This document shows, one piece after another, positions 1 to 7,925 of a stretch of 64,000 nucleotides of DNA. The stretch comes from Prevotella dentasini JCM 15908. Its GTDB lineage: Bacteria; Bacteroidota; Bacteroidia; Bacteroidales; Bacteroidaceae. Each line of letters begins with the position of its first letter. The stretch's first letter is position 1. The notes under the pieces are model-generated. The model was given only the letters and a program-made list of their open reading frames with translations, was not told the DNA's origin and made no database searches. The position numbers were made by a program, and so were the translations under genes. The stretch is taken from contig NZ_BAKG01000006.1 of assembly GCF_000614065.1 (NCBI RefSeq), positions 1 to 64,000 on the forward strand, read 5' to 3'.

Positions 1-60
1 TTTTTTATTGGACTATAGCCACATTGCCATGAGCCAAAGGACGCATCATCCCGAATAAAG

Positions 61-94
61 AAAAGGGATAAGTCTTTGTACCTATCCCTTTTTT
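61..94 (-). terminator. Intrinsic terminator downstream of porZ
   Basis: Inverted repeat with arms AAAAGGGATA (61-70) and TATCCCTTTT (83-92) around a 12-base loop. It lies 24 bases beyond the porZ stop. Both flanks are T-rich when read outward, so it could also end a plus-strand gene arriving from left of the window. Nothing else is recognisable in bases 1-117. Confidence 0.6.
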
Positions 95-117
95 GTTGAA
101 CTACCACATCAGCATTA

Positions 118-2148
118 TCAGTTGATGACGGCTATTTTACATACCGTGCCATTATCGCCATTCTCGTCTGCCGTTGCCACCATATAGACCCCAGACGCCA
201 CACGCTTCCCGTTCCGGTCATTGCCATCCCACACAAAGCTGCCACCGTTGCTTGTTCCTTCAGCAACGAGGATGCCATTGGTGGTCAAAATCTTCACACT
301 GGCATTGAGCGTAAGACCTACTATCGTGATAGGTCCCGTATATCCGGGCTTCACTGGGTTGGGATAGGCGTATGTAACGTCCTTGTCCATCTTCTCAATA
401 GGCTTCGTAGCATCGCTGACATACGAGCACAATCCCTTATCTGTACCGAAAAAGACTTCACCCGAGGCATCGTCAATGGCAATTGACATCACATTGTCAG
501 ACAAAAGTTTACTATTCGAAGTCTGGAAATGCTGTACCTGTGTCATGTTGTCGGCACTTATGAGGTAGACACCGCTGGAACTGGTGCCGAACCACTTTCT
601 TCCGCCACCATCAATCGCCATGCACGTGATGTCGACTCCCGACAGCAGATAGTCGGCAAGGTTAGTCCCATCGTTGCGCGGAACTTTAACCTGAGTGAAA
701 ACCGTCTCTTCCGCATTGTCCAATTGCGACGGCTCGAGAACGATTGGGCCGACATCCGTACCCACCCAGATATTCTGACTGGCATCTTCCGCCACACAAT
801 GCACACGCGTAGCCGCCACGGTGGTGCCGTCCTGATTGACAAACCGATTGAAAATGTTCAGTCCGTCCGTCGAAGGCTGATAGCAGTAGAGGGCGGCAGG
901 CTCCCAGTTGTCATTGACAAACCACATCAGGCCGCGGCTGTCGAACATCGCATTACTCAATACGCTCGGCCCGACGCCACCGGTCAGCATGGCCGACTTG
1001 TGGTGAGAGGTCATCTTGCCGTCGGGAGACAGCTCCAAGATTGTCTCCGCGTTACTCTGGCTGTTCAGAATCCACAGGCTGCCATTGCTGTCGTAAGTCA
1101 GTCCGTTTATGAGAACGTAACTATTGCCCAGTTCCTGTCCCCTGTCCATAGCTCCGTGAAGCAGACTGTTATCCTTATTATAATAGTTTTTCAGTTGCCC
1201 CTTCAGAAACTCGTACAACCCCGTCTTTCCTCCGACAAACAGATGGTCAGGATTTCCCGGGTCAACCGCAAGACAGTTGTTATCCGTATAGGAATAGCCG
1301 GTAATGGTGGAAAGATTGTCTTGATAGATAGTCCATTCGCCATCCTGCAACACCTGTACCATTCCCGGATTATTCATCGATACGCTTCCCGATTTGAAAA
1401 GTCCTCCAACGGTATACAAGCGATTGTTGCTGAACCGCATAAAGGCAAAGTTATTATACCTCGGACCACCCGGACTGAGCGTCTTTGCCAAAGCGACGAG
1501 TTCTTCATCCATCTTTTTTGTACGCGCGGTATAGTCCCCTATCCTTTCCCAGTTCTTCTTGTCGAGGAGATTGTCAGTGGTCAGTCCGCGGTAGAGCCCC
1601 CTCTCCTTGCTGGCAGCAAAGACATAGCTGCCCTCCGTGTAGGTATAGTCGACATTGAAGCCGAGGTTATAAGTATCGCTGATATAGCCCTGCGCCACGT
1701 TTATCTTCATCACCCCGAAGCCCGTAGAGACATAGCAGTAGCTGCCCGACATCGCGAGGTCGTTGATGCGCTTGTCTGCCGTTATCGACTTATGATAATA
1801 GTCGGGCAGACTCGCGACGTTGCCTTTCTCGTCGAGCAGGTCGATATTGTAGTCCGCATACACTACGACAAGTCTTCGGGCCGCAGCGTTCCACCCTATA
1901 TAGTCAATGTCGCAGTCGTTCAGCCCCGTTACCTTGTCGTAGGTTTGCAGGCTCTTGTCCTTCTCGTTGTAGGTATAGAGATTATCCGAGGCAAGCACAT
2001 AGAGCATGCTGCCGCCCCGTTCTATCCATTCTATGTCGCTGTAAGCCATATAGGCTTTCCACGTACCGACTCCCTGCGCAGCGGCTTCCGCTACGGAAAG
2101 AGTTGCCAAGAGGAGGAGAGATATGATTTTCTTCTTCATTGTCATCAC
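118..2148 (-). CDS. porZ: PorZ-like type IX secretion system surface protein
   Basis: In Porphyromonas, PorZ sits on the cell surface with the PorU sortase and helps attach T9SS cargo to A-LPS. This 676-aa protein has a signal peptide (about residues 1-25, ending AAAQ) and then propeller-type repeats of the 'two-component regulator propeller' kind, such as NIWVGTDVGP near 460, RKWFGTSSSGVY near 517 and GEVFFGTDKGLCSY near 562. A C-terminal beta-sandwich starts near 590 with YPNPVKPGYTGPITIVGL and ends with RVASGVYMV, the layout of a T9SS C-terminal domain. ATG at 2148 or 2139 could be the start; both precede the signal peptide. It is last in the minus-strand order leuS, rdgB, porZ. The main alternative is another propeller protein carried by T9SS; order and domains favour PorZ. 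Confidence 0.8.
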   Translation of the reverse strand: MMTMKKKIISLLLLATLSVAEAAAQGVGTWKAYMAYSDIEWIERGGSMLYVLASDNLYTYNEKDKSLQTYDKVTGLNDCDIDYIGWNAAARRLVVVYADYNIDLLDEKGNVASLPDYYHKSITADKRINDLAMSGSYCYVSTGFGVMKINVAQGYISDTYNLGFNVDYTYTEGSYVFAASKERGLYRGLTTDNLLDKKNWERIGDYTARTKKMDEELVALAKTLSPGGPRYNNFAFMRFSNNRLYTVGGLFKSGSVSMNNPGMVQVLQDGEWTIYQDNLSTITGYSYTDNNCLAVDPGNPDHLFVGGKTGLYEFLKGQLKNYYNKDNSLLHGAMDRGQELGNSYVLINGLTYDSNGSLWILNSQSNAETILELSPDGKMTSHHKSAMLTGGVGPSVLSNAMFDSRGLMWFVNDNWEPAALYCYQPSTDGLNIFNRFVNQDGTTVAATRVHCVAEDASQNIWVGTDVGPIVLEPSQLDNAEETVFTQVKVPRNDGTNLADYLLSGVDITCMAIDGGGRKWFGTSSSGVYLISADNMTQVQHFQTSNSKLLSDNVMSIAIDDASGEVFFGTDKGLCSYVSDATKPIEKMDKDVTYAYPNPVKPGYTGPITIVGLTLNASVKILTTNGILVAEGTSNGGSFVWDGNDRNGKRVASGVYMVATADENGDNGTVCKIAVIN

Positions 2149-2232
2149 ATATTTTAGGGGGATATAACACTTGGTGGAGGCCGTCGGACTGCTCGGGCTG
2201 CTGATGTCAATACGCCCTGTCGTCCCGGTAGG

Positions 2233-2811
2233 CTAACGGCTTTTCAGAAACTCCGCCAGCTTTGCCACGGCACGGGCACGGTGCGAAATCCTGTTCTTCA
2301 TCTCTTCGCCCAGTTCCGCAAAGCTCTTGTCATAGCCGTCGGGAACGAAGACTGGGTCGTAGCCGAAGCCCTCGCTGCCCTGTCTTTCAAAGGCTATCGT
2401 GCCGTCGACACGGCCTTCAAACTGGTGTTCCTCACCATTTAGTATTAACGAGATTACGGTACGGAATCTTGCCTTTCGGTTGTTATTGTTTCCTAATTTG
2501 CGGAGCAGCTTCTCCATATTGGCCTCGCTGTCGTGGTCTGTCCCCTCGGCATATCGGGCAGAGTGCACACCCGGCTCTCCGTTCAGGGCCTCCACTTCCA
2601 GTCCCGTGTCGTCGGCGAAGCAGTCGTGATGGTACTTCCCTGCCACGAAGGCGGTTTTCTGACGGGCGTTTTCCTCCAAGGTAGCTCCCGTTTCGGGAAT
2701 ATCCTCGTGGCAGCCGATGTCGTTCAGCGACACTATCTCGAAGCCGTCGCCGAGAATATCGTTTATTTCAGCGAGCTTGTGGGCATTGTTTGTAGCAAAT
2801 ACTATTTTCAT
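2233..2811 (-). CDS. rdgB: RdgB/HAM1 non-canonical purine NTP pyrophosphatase
   Basis: Hydrolyses dITP, XTP and ITP to the monophosphate plus pyrophosphate, keeping deaminated purines out of nucleic acid. The 192-aa protein starts [16 protein letters not shown], the nucleotide-binding N-terminus of the family, followed by [20 protein letters not shown] (catalytic Asp region), [10 protein letters not shown] and ISHRARA near the C-terminus. An in-frame ATG at 2874 would add 21 residues with no family counterpart, so ATG 2811 was chosen. It lies 117 bases after leuS with a hairpin between them, and 84 bases before porZ. Confidence 0.93.
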   Translation of the reverse strand: MKIVFATNNAHKLAEINDILGDGFEIVSLNDIGCHEDIPETGATLEENARQKTAFVAGKYHHDCFADDTGLEVEALNGEPGVHSARYAEGTDHDSEANMEKLLRKLGNNNNRKARFRTVISLILNGEEHQFEGRVDGTIAFERQGSEGFGYDPVFVPDGYDKSFAELGEEMKNRISHRARAVAKLAEFLKSR

Positions 2812-2883
2812 ATTGGTTGTTTTATAGGGATTGATGACCCGTGAGGGACAGGGATATGCCCGTGTCCCGGACACCCCGGTAAA

Positions 2884-2913
2884 CTCAGACCTCCCTTTCC
2901 CGGGAGGTCTGAG
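2884..2913 (-). terminator. Hairpin behind leuS
   Basis: Perfect 12-bp inverted repeat, CTCAGACCTCCC (2884-2895) and GGGAGGTCTGAG (2902-2913), with a 6-base loop, 15 bases past the leuS stop. Read on the minus strand only three T follow, so it may be a weak terminator or attenuator ahead of rdgB, or a transcript-stabilising hairpin. No Bacteroidetes promoter was found between it and rdgB, which favours read-through. Confidence 0.55.
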
Positions 2914-2928
2914 ACAGGATGGAAAAGT

Positions 2929-5841
2929 CTACTTGCAAACGATGTTGACAATCTTCTTCGGCACGACGATGACCTTGACAATGGTCTTTCCGTCAATGTA
3001 ATGCCGGCTGCGCTCGTCTGTCAGAGCAGCTTTCTCCACATCGTCCTTGCCTGCATCGGCAGGGAAAGTCATTTGAAAACGTGCCTTGCCGTTGAAGCTG
3101 ACAGTCAGCTGTATCTCGTTCTCAACGAGATACTCCTCGTTCCATTCCGGCCAACGGGCATCGCAGACGGTTGATGTACCGCCCAGCTGCTCCCACAGCT
3201 CCTCGGCAATATGCGGAGCAAACGGAGCTATCAGCACGATCATGTCTTTCAGCAGTGCGCGGTTGGTGCATTTCTGCTGTCCGAGTTCGTTGACGCAAAT
3301 CATAAAGGCGGAGATTGCCGTGTTGTAGGAGAATTGCTCAATGTCGCCCGTTACTTTCTTGATGAGCTTGTGGACGCTCTTCAGCGACTCCTTCGTCGGT
3401 TCGTCGTCGTTCAGTTCCTGTTGGTAGAGCTTCCAGAACTTCTTCAGGAAGCGGAAACAACCGTCTATGCCGTTCGTGTCCCACGGCTTGCTCGCCTCGA
3501 CGGGGCCGAGGAACATTTCGTAGAGACGGAGCGTATCGGCACCGTATTGCTCTACGATGACATCGGGATTGACCACATTGAACATCGACTTCGACATCTT
3601 CTCGACCGCCCATCCGCACTTGTAGATGCTGGCTGTCGGACTTTGAGTGCTGCCGGAATCCGAAGAGCGGCTGCCATCCTCGAAGATGAACTCGGCATCG
3701 CTGTACTCCGGCCGCCACGCCTTGAAAGCCTCAACATCGAGCACGTCGGCATGGACGATGTTCACATCCACATGGATAGGCGTCGTCTCGTACTGGGCTT
3801 TCTGCCCCAGACTGACGAAGACAGGGGCCTTGGAATGGTCGTCGGAGTTAATGCGGTAGACAAAGTTGGACCGCCCCTGTATCATTCCCTGATTGACGAG
3901 CTTCTGATACGGTTCTTCCTGACAGCTGTAGCCGTAGTCGTGGAGGAACTTGTTCCAGAACCGGCTGTAAATCAGGTGTCCCGTAGCATGCTCGGTTCCG
4001 CCGACGTAGAGGTCTACATTCTGCCAGTAGCTGTCGGCTTCCCGGCCAACGAGAGCGTCGTCGTTGTGCGGATCCATATAGCGGAGATAATACGCGGAAC
4101 TTCCTGCGAAGCCCGGCATCGTGTTCAATTCGAGTGGGAAGACGGTCTGATGGTCTACCAGACTTTTGTCTACTATCTTCTTCTCCGCCTCATTCCATGC
4201 CCATACCTTGGCACGTCCCAGTGGCGGTTCGCCCGACTCGGTCGGCTCATACTTGTCTATCTCGGGCAGCTCCAAGGGCAGACACTCCTCCGGCACCATG
4301 TAGGGCATGCCGTCCTTATAATAGACCGGGAACGGCTCGCCCCAATAACGCTGACGCGAGAAGATGGCGTCGCGCAGACGGTAGTTCACCTTCACGCGCC
4401 CGATACCTTTCTCGGTAACATATTTCTTCGTCGCGGCGATGGCCTCCTTGACGGTCAGTCCGTTGAGCGAGAAACCGCCCTCCTGCGGCTGCCGTGGGCT
4501 GTTGATTACAATGCCTTCCTTGGCGTCGAAGCTCTCTTCGCTGACATCCGCCCCCTCAATGAGCGGAACAATCGGCAGGCCGAAATGCTTTGCAAAGGCG
4601 TAGTCGCGGCTGTCGTGGGCCGGAACCGCCATGATGGCTCCCGTACCGTAGCCGGACAGCACATATTCTGAAATCCATATAGGAATCCGTTCGCCCGTAA
4701 ACGGATTAACGCCATACGAACCCGAGAATACACCCGTTACCTTGCGGTCGGACATGCGTTCCAGTTCGGTGCGCTTCTTCACGTATGCCAGATATTCCTC
4801 TACCTCGGCCTTCTGTGCCTCGGAGGTCAGTCCGGCAACGAGTTCCGACTCTGGTGCCAATACCATAAACGTAACTCCGAACATCGTATCGGCCCTTGTG
4901 GTAAATATCGTGAAATGTCCTTCGCGCATCTCTTCCCCCCCACCATTGGGAGAGGAAACCGGGGTGAGGCACTTGAACTCTACCTCTGTGCCTTCCGAAC
5001 GCCCCACCCAGTTTTTCTGCGTTTCCTTGATGGAGTCCGACCAGTCTACGGTCTCCAGTCCGTCGAGCAGCCGCTGTGCGTATGCCGACACGCGGAGACA
5101 CCACTGCTTCATCTTTTTCTGAACCACCGGATAGCCGCCACGCTCGCTGACACCGTCTACCACCTCGTCGTTCGCCAGCACCGTTCCCAGTCCGGGACAC
5201 CAGTTGACCATCGTCTCACCGAGGTATGCAATGCGGTAATTCATCAGTATCTCCTGCTGCTCGCGCTCGTCCATGCTCTTCCAGTCGCGTGCCGAGAACA
5301 TCTTCTCCTCGCCTTGGGCTGCATCGAGTTCCAATGTGCCCTCGTCTTCAAAATGGCGCACGAGATCGGCTATGGGCATGGCCTTCTGCAAACGCTTGTC
5401 GTAGTAGGAGTTGAACATCTTCTCAAACGCCCACTGCGTCCAGTGGTAATACTTCGGGTCGCACGTGCGCACCTCGCGGTTCCAGTCGAACGAGAAGCCT
5501 ATCTTGTCCAACTGCTCGCGGTAACGGGCGATATTCCTCTCCGTCGTTACCGCCGGGTGCTGGCCGGTCTGGATGGCATACTGCTCGGCAGGGAGTCCGT
5601 AGGCGTCGTAGCCCATCGGGTTGAGCACGTTAAAGCCTTTCAGCCGCTTGTAACGGGCATAGATGTCGCTGGCGATATAGCCCAGCGGATGGCCGACGTG
5701 CAGCCCTGCTCCCGACGGATAGGGGAACATATTGAGCACGTAGAACTTCTTTTTGTCTGCGTCCTCCACAACCTTGTAGGTATTCTGCTCGACCCACTTC
5801 CGTTGCCATTTCTTCTCGATTTCTCCGAAGTTGTATTCCAT
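2929..5841 (-). CDS. leuS: Leucyl-tRNA synthetase
   Basis: Charges tRNA-Leu with leucine in the cytoplasm; class Ia synthetase of 970 aa. The HIGH-type motif is HVGH (residues 48-51) and the KMSKS motif is near 747 (EKMSKSMFN). The editing domain is present ([13 protein letters not shown] near 310). ATG 5841 begins [16 protein letters not shown], the usual start. One oddity is a stretch at about residues 290-305 ([18 protein letters not shown]) just before [10 protein letters not shown] recall no counterpart in other LeuRS, and its DNA looks like a GC-rich palindromic repeat (see repeat at 4921-4974). A promoter lies about 240 bases upstream. Confidence 0.97.
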   Translation of the reverse strand: MEYNFGEIEKKWQRKWVEQNTYKVVEDADKKKFYVLNMFPYPSGAGLHVGHPLGYIASDIYARYKRLKGFNVLNPMGYDAYGLPAEQYAIQTGQHPAVTTERNIARYREQLDKIGFSFDWNREVRTCDPKYYHWTQWAFEKMFNSYYDKRLQKAMPIADLVRHFEDEGTLELDAAQGEEKMFSARDWKSMDEREQQEILMNYRIAYLGETMVNWCPGLGTVLANDEVVDGVSERGGYPVVQKKMKQWCLRVSAYAQRLLDGLETVDWSDSIKETQKNWVGRSEGTEVEFKCLTPVSSPNGGGEEMREGHFTIFTTRADTMFGVTFMVLAPESELVAGLTSEAQKAEVEEYLAYVKKRTELERMSDRKVTGVFSGSYGVNPFTGERIPIWISEYVLSGYGTGAIMAVPAHDSRDYAFAKHFGLPIVPLIEGADVSEESFDAKEGIVINSPRQPQEGGFSLNGLTVKEAIAATKKYVTEKGIGRVKVNYRLRDAIFSRQRYWGEPFPVYYKDGMPYMVPEECLPLELPEIDKYEPTESGEPPLGRAKVWAWNEAEKKIVDKSLVDHQTVFPLELNTMPGFAGSSAYYLRYMDPHNDDALVGREADSYWQNVDLYVGGTEHATGHLIYSRFWNKFLHDYGYSCQEEPYQKLVNQGMIQGRSNFVYRINSDDHSKAPVFVSLGQKAQYETTPIHVDVNIVHADVLDVEAFKAWRPEYSDAEFIFEDGSRSSDSGSTQSPTASIYKCGWAVEKMSKSMFNVVNPDVIVEQYGADTLRLYEMFLGPVEASKPWDTNGIDGCFRFLKKFWKLYQQELNDDEPTKESLKSVHKLIKKVTGDIEQFSYNTAISAFMICVNELGQQKCTNRALLKDMIVLIAPFAPHIAEELWEQLGGTSTVCDARWPEWNEEYLVENEIQLTVSFNGKARFQMTFPADAGKDDVEKAALTDERSRHYIDGKTIVKVIVVPKKIVNIVCK
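4921..4974. repeat. Repeat-like in-frame insertion inside leuS
   Basis: A C/G-rich stretch with partly self-complementary halves: a TCTTCCCCCC run on one side, GGGAGAGGAAACCGGGGTGAGG-type sequence on the other. It encodes the [17 protein letters not shown] segment of LeuRS. Similar short sequence recurs in ribD (near 34729-34761, coding PHPGEGEG) and in the gap at 51515-51532 (CCATTGGGGAGAAAC). Calling it a mobile palindromic element is inference from these similarities. Confidence 0.4.
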
Positions 5842-6116
5842 TCTATATATGATTTATTTGTTTTTGAGAGATAAAGTAAAGGACAGGGCGTTATTGCTCC
5901 TTGCCTTTCAGAAATCCAAGGAATCCACGGGGAGACACCGCCCTCCATGATAGCCGGAACCGTGAGGCGACAGCAACGAAGCTGACACCATTCCCCGTTC
6001 CGTCCTGCGGTACGCCGGCCGCCCTTTCCCTTCTGCTTTTTCTTTGGAAAGCACTTATCGTCAGTAGATAATTACCGACTTGCAAAATTACGAAAACTTT
6101 CCGTAAACCCGACCAA
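5842..6116 (-). promoter_or_regulatory. leuS leader and probable promoter
   Basis: On the minus strand a -7 box TAATTTTG lies at 6083-6090 with TTG at 6114-6116. The 23-base spacer is a little longer than the usual 19-21. This predicts a leader of about 235 bases before leuS. No T-box, riboswitch or credible leader peptide was recognised in it. The rest of the gap up to 6182 holds nothing I can name. Confidence 0.4.
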
Positions 6117-6182
6117 TAAGGTGGGAAAAGTAGTTGCCGCTGCCGAATACCATCAATATATACAGCAGAGATAAAACACAAC

Positions 6183-6213
6183 AGCCCCATCTCTGAATTG
6201 ACGAGACGAGGCT
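6183..6213 (-). terminator. Terminator of the HipA-like pair
   Basis: Imperfect inverted repeat, AGCCCCATCTC against GAGACGAGGCT, 27 bases past the stop of the second gene. On the minus strand it is followed by the T-rich sequence GTTGTGTTTTAT. Confidence 0.5.
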
Positions 6214-6239
6214 ATTACATAAAAAGATATATCTTACTT

Positions 6240-6629
6240 TCAATCACGGACAGGGAGCAGCTCGTAAGGATTGGATATTGTGCGGTGCCCAAACCGGCGG
6301 AGCAGGGTTACAATGTCTTCTTTCTGATTGTCCTTGCCGATTTGCAATTGGGCATTGCTCGGTATGCGCGAAGCAAAAAAAGGCCAAAGATGCCGGGTAG
6401 AATACTCCTTTTCCTTTGATGGAAAATTTGTCAGCGGCAAAATGCGGCTCTGGGACTTAAACTCATTGCTATAACTGAAATGCCACATCCCGTCCGCATA
6501 GACCAGTGTACCTACGAGCAACTTACCTAAATTAACATTAAAAGTAGCATCATCATCGGCAGCCACAACCATATTATTATGGCTTTCCGACCAGAACAGA
6601 CGTTTAAGTTCTTTCTTCAACTTTATCAT
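6240..6629 (-). CDS. HipA N-terminal-domain (HipS-like) protein
   Basis: A 129-aa protein resembling only the N-terminal subdomain of HipA ('Couple_hipA'). It has VGTLVYADGMWHFSYS at about 38-53, SRILPLTNFPSKE at 61-73 and LWPFFASRIP near 82-91, the usual G.L....G...F.Y / pLs / FF..llPe pattern. In HipBST toxin systems this subdomain is a separate small protein (HipS) that neutralises the HipT kinase. Here it follows the kinase gene, its ATG overlapping the kinase stop by 4 bases, so the two are translationally coupled. No HipB-like HTH gene is adjacent. Base composition is visibly AT-richer than leuS or the receptor gene, suggesting acquisition. The antitoxin role is inferred from HipBST. 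Confidence 0.7.
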   Translation of the reverse strand: MIKLKKELKRLFWSESHNNMVVAADDDATFNVNLGKLLVGTLVYADGMWHFSYSNEFKSQSRILPLTNFPSKEKEYSTRHLWPFFASRIPSNAQLQIGKDNQKEDIVTLLRRFGHRTISNPYELLPVRD

Positions 6630-7645
6630 AATACTTTCTTCAGTTCATTAAGACGGTGTTCCAAACATTTACATATCATCGCGATTCTATTCACGGACAT
6701 AAGAGAGTGGAAATTTTGCCTGATTTCTGCAAGCATTTTCTCCAAAACAAGCGGTGCAAGCAAAGCTCTGATTTCTGCCTTCGAGATATAATACTCATTT
6801 GTATAGATTTTCTCAAACAAACTGAAATGATTCAGATTTTTCTCGTTTTCCCAACCTATCTTCGGACGTGAGCTTTTGCAATATCTTCGTATATGACTGT
6901 CAACTGTTTTGTTTACCTCCACAATGTCTGTCAGTTTGGCCTCCGAATAATTCCAAAACAATCCCCTTGCCGTATCGTAGACCGGTGAGAAATAGGGTTG
7001 AAAACTTCCGTCAATGGAGCGAATGACGCCCCAATTGAAGAAATGACGGTCATTATTGCCAACCAACGCATCGAAAATGATGAGTTTGGTCAACTCCCGC
7101 ATGATTTCCTCTTTCTGGTACAGAAACATGCTGGAAATGGCATTTTCCACTAACTGAAGCGTGAACCATTCCCTCGTCAGTTTCTGCCTGTCTACTTCCT
7201 CTACGAACAGAGGAGAGTCCTCGTTCAGAAAACCTGCTAAAATATCAGCTCCATGGACAAGCTCTTCTTTCGACGGATTGAGAAAATAGCGACTAAGAAA
7301 ACGCAATTGTCCGCCAATCATGGCTATTTGGGAATCTGCCATCCGCAGTCCAAAGATTGTACCAAGCCGGTTCAGCAAGAGTTCGGTTATGGATTCTACC
7401 GGATACCACTTGTGCCCGGTCTTTGCAATATAGCGAATCCAGTTCTTGCGGTTAGCTTTGTGCTTGGAGCCAAGCAGCCGATAATCATAAATCCCGATGA
7501 ACTTCTTCGGCGCATCACCATCAATGGTAATAGAGTCGTCAATAAAGTAGTCCTTATGCTTTACGACAGAAACCCTTGGCACATCATAACAATATGCACT
7601 CGAAAAATTTTCTATCTTATGGAAAGGAAAATTACCCGATACCAT
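6626..7645 (-). CDS. HipA-like serine/threonine kinase (HipT-like)
   Basis: A 339-aa protein with the HipA C-terminal kinase core. The catalytic loop GNNDRHFFN places Asp about 199 and Asn about 204 at the spacing seen in HipA (D309/N314), and SPVYDTARG supplies the metal-binding Asp about 224, so the active site looks intact. The HipA N-terminal subdomain is absent and encoded separately downstream. An in-frame ATG at 7702 would give 19 extra residues, but a good promoter (7671-7702) lies inside that segment, so ATG 7645 is preferred. It may phosphorylate a translation factor or tRNA synthetase as HipA and HipT do; the target cannot be read from sequence. CtkA-type HipA relatives are an alternative comparison. 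Confidence 0.75.
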   Translation of the reverse strand: MVSGNFPFHKIENFSSAYCYDVPRVSVVKHKDYFIDDSITIDGDAPKKFIGIYDYRLLGSKHKANRKNWIRYIAKTGHKWYPVESITELLLNRLGTIFGLRMADSQIAMIGGQLRFLSRYFLNPSKEELVHGADILAGFLNEDSPLFVEEVDRQKLTREWFTLQLVENAISSMFLYQKEEIMRELTKLIIFDALVGNNDRHFFNWGVIRSIDGSFQPYFSPVYDTARGLFWNYSEAKLTDIVEVNKTVDSHIRRYCKSSRPKIGWENEKNLNHFSLFEKIYTNEYYISKAEIRALLAPLVLEKMLAEIRQNFHSLMSVNRIAMICKCLEHRLNELKKVL

Positions 7646-7670
7646 TTTACTGCCTTGATTCTCTTCGTTG

Positions 7671-7702
7671 CAAATATAATGCAAATTATTTGAAGAAAAC
7701 AA
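7671..7702 (-). promoter_or_regulatory. Promoter of the HipA-like pair
   Basis: Minus strand: TTG at 7700-7702, 21-base spacer, TATATTTG at 7671-7678. This is a close match to the Bacteroidetes housekeeping promoter. Predicted start of transcription is near 7664, about 20 bases before the chosen ATG. Confidence 0.6.
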
Positions 7703-7838
7703 CTTTCTCTTTACCTTTTATATATTATTAGTCTTAATATGCTTGATTATAATGAGCCTGCCTTTCAGTCTTTTTTATCTGTGCCTGTCATTTTCCCAAG
7801 ATTTCGCCATTTCTTCATTGCCTTTAATCAACTGCATT

Positions 7839-7925
7839 GCGAAAGTGCCGCTTTCACAATGCGGACAAGCCCGTTTCACCATGCGAAAGTGCCGTTTTCG
7901 TCAGACGAAAACGGCACTTTCGTTG
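7839..7925. repeat. Palindromic repeat, family B, copy 1
   Basis: Core inverted repeat with arms GAAAGTGCCGTTTTCGT and ACGAAAACGGCACTTTC (7885-7921). An additional degenerate half copy (GAAAGTGCCGCTTTC) lies at about 7845-7860, with AAGCCCGTTTCAC between them. Related copies are at 31919-31979 and 43781-43841. It overlaps the 3' end of the receptor gene and supplies its last eight residues and stop codon. Confidence 0.85.

Noticed and set aside
529..2157. A 542-codon open frame on the plus strand opposite porZ, and similar long antisense frames opposite leuS, the beta-barrel genes and the LRR genes
   Set aside because: They mirror the codon structure of well-supported genes on the other strand, lack ribosome-binding or signal features and match no family pattern.
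5842..6082. T-box or other riboswitch in the leuS leader
   Set aside because: No T-box sequence, specifier stem or antiterminator could be found; T-boxes are not typical of Bacteroidales.
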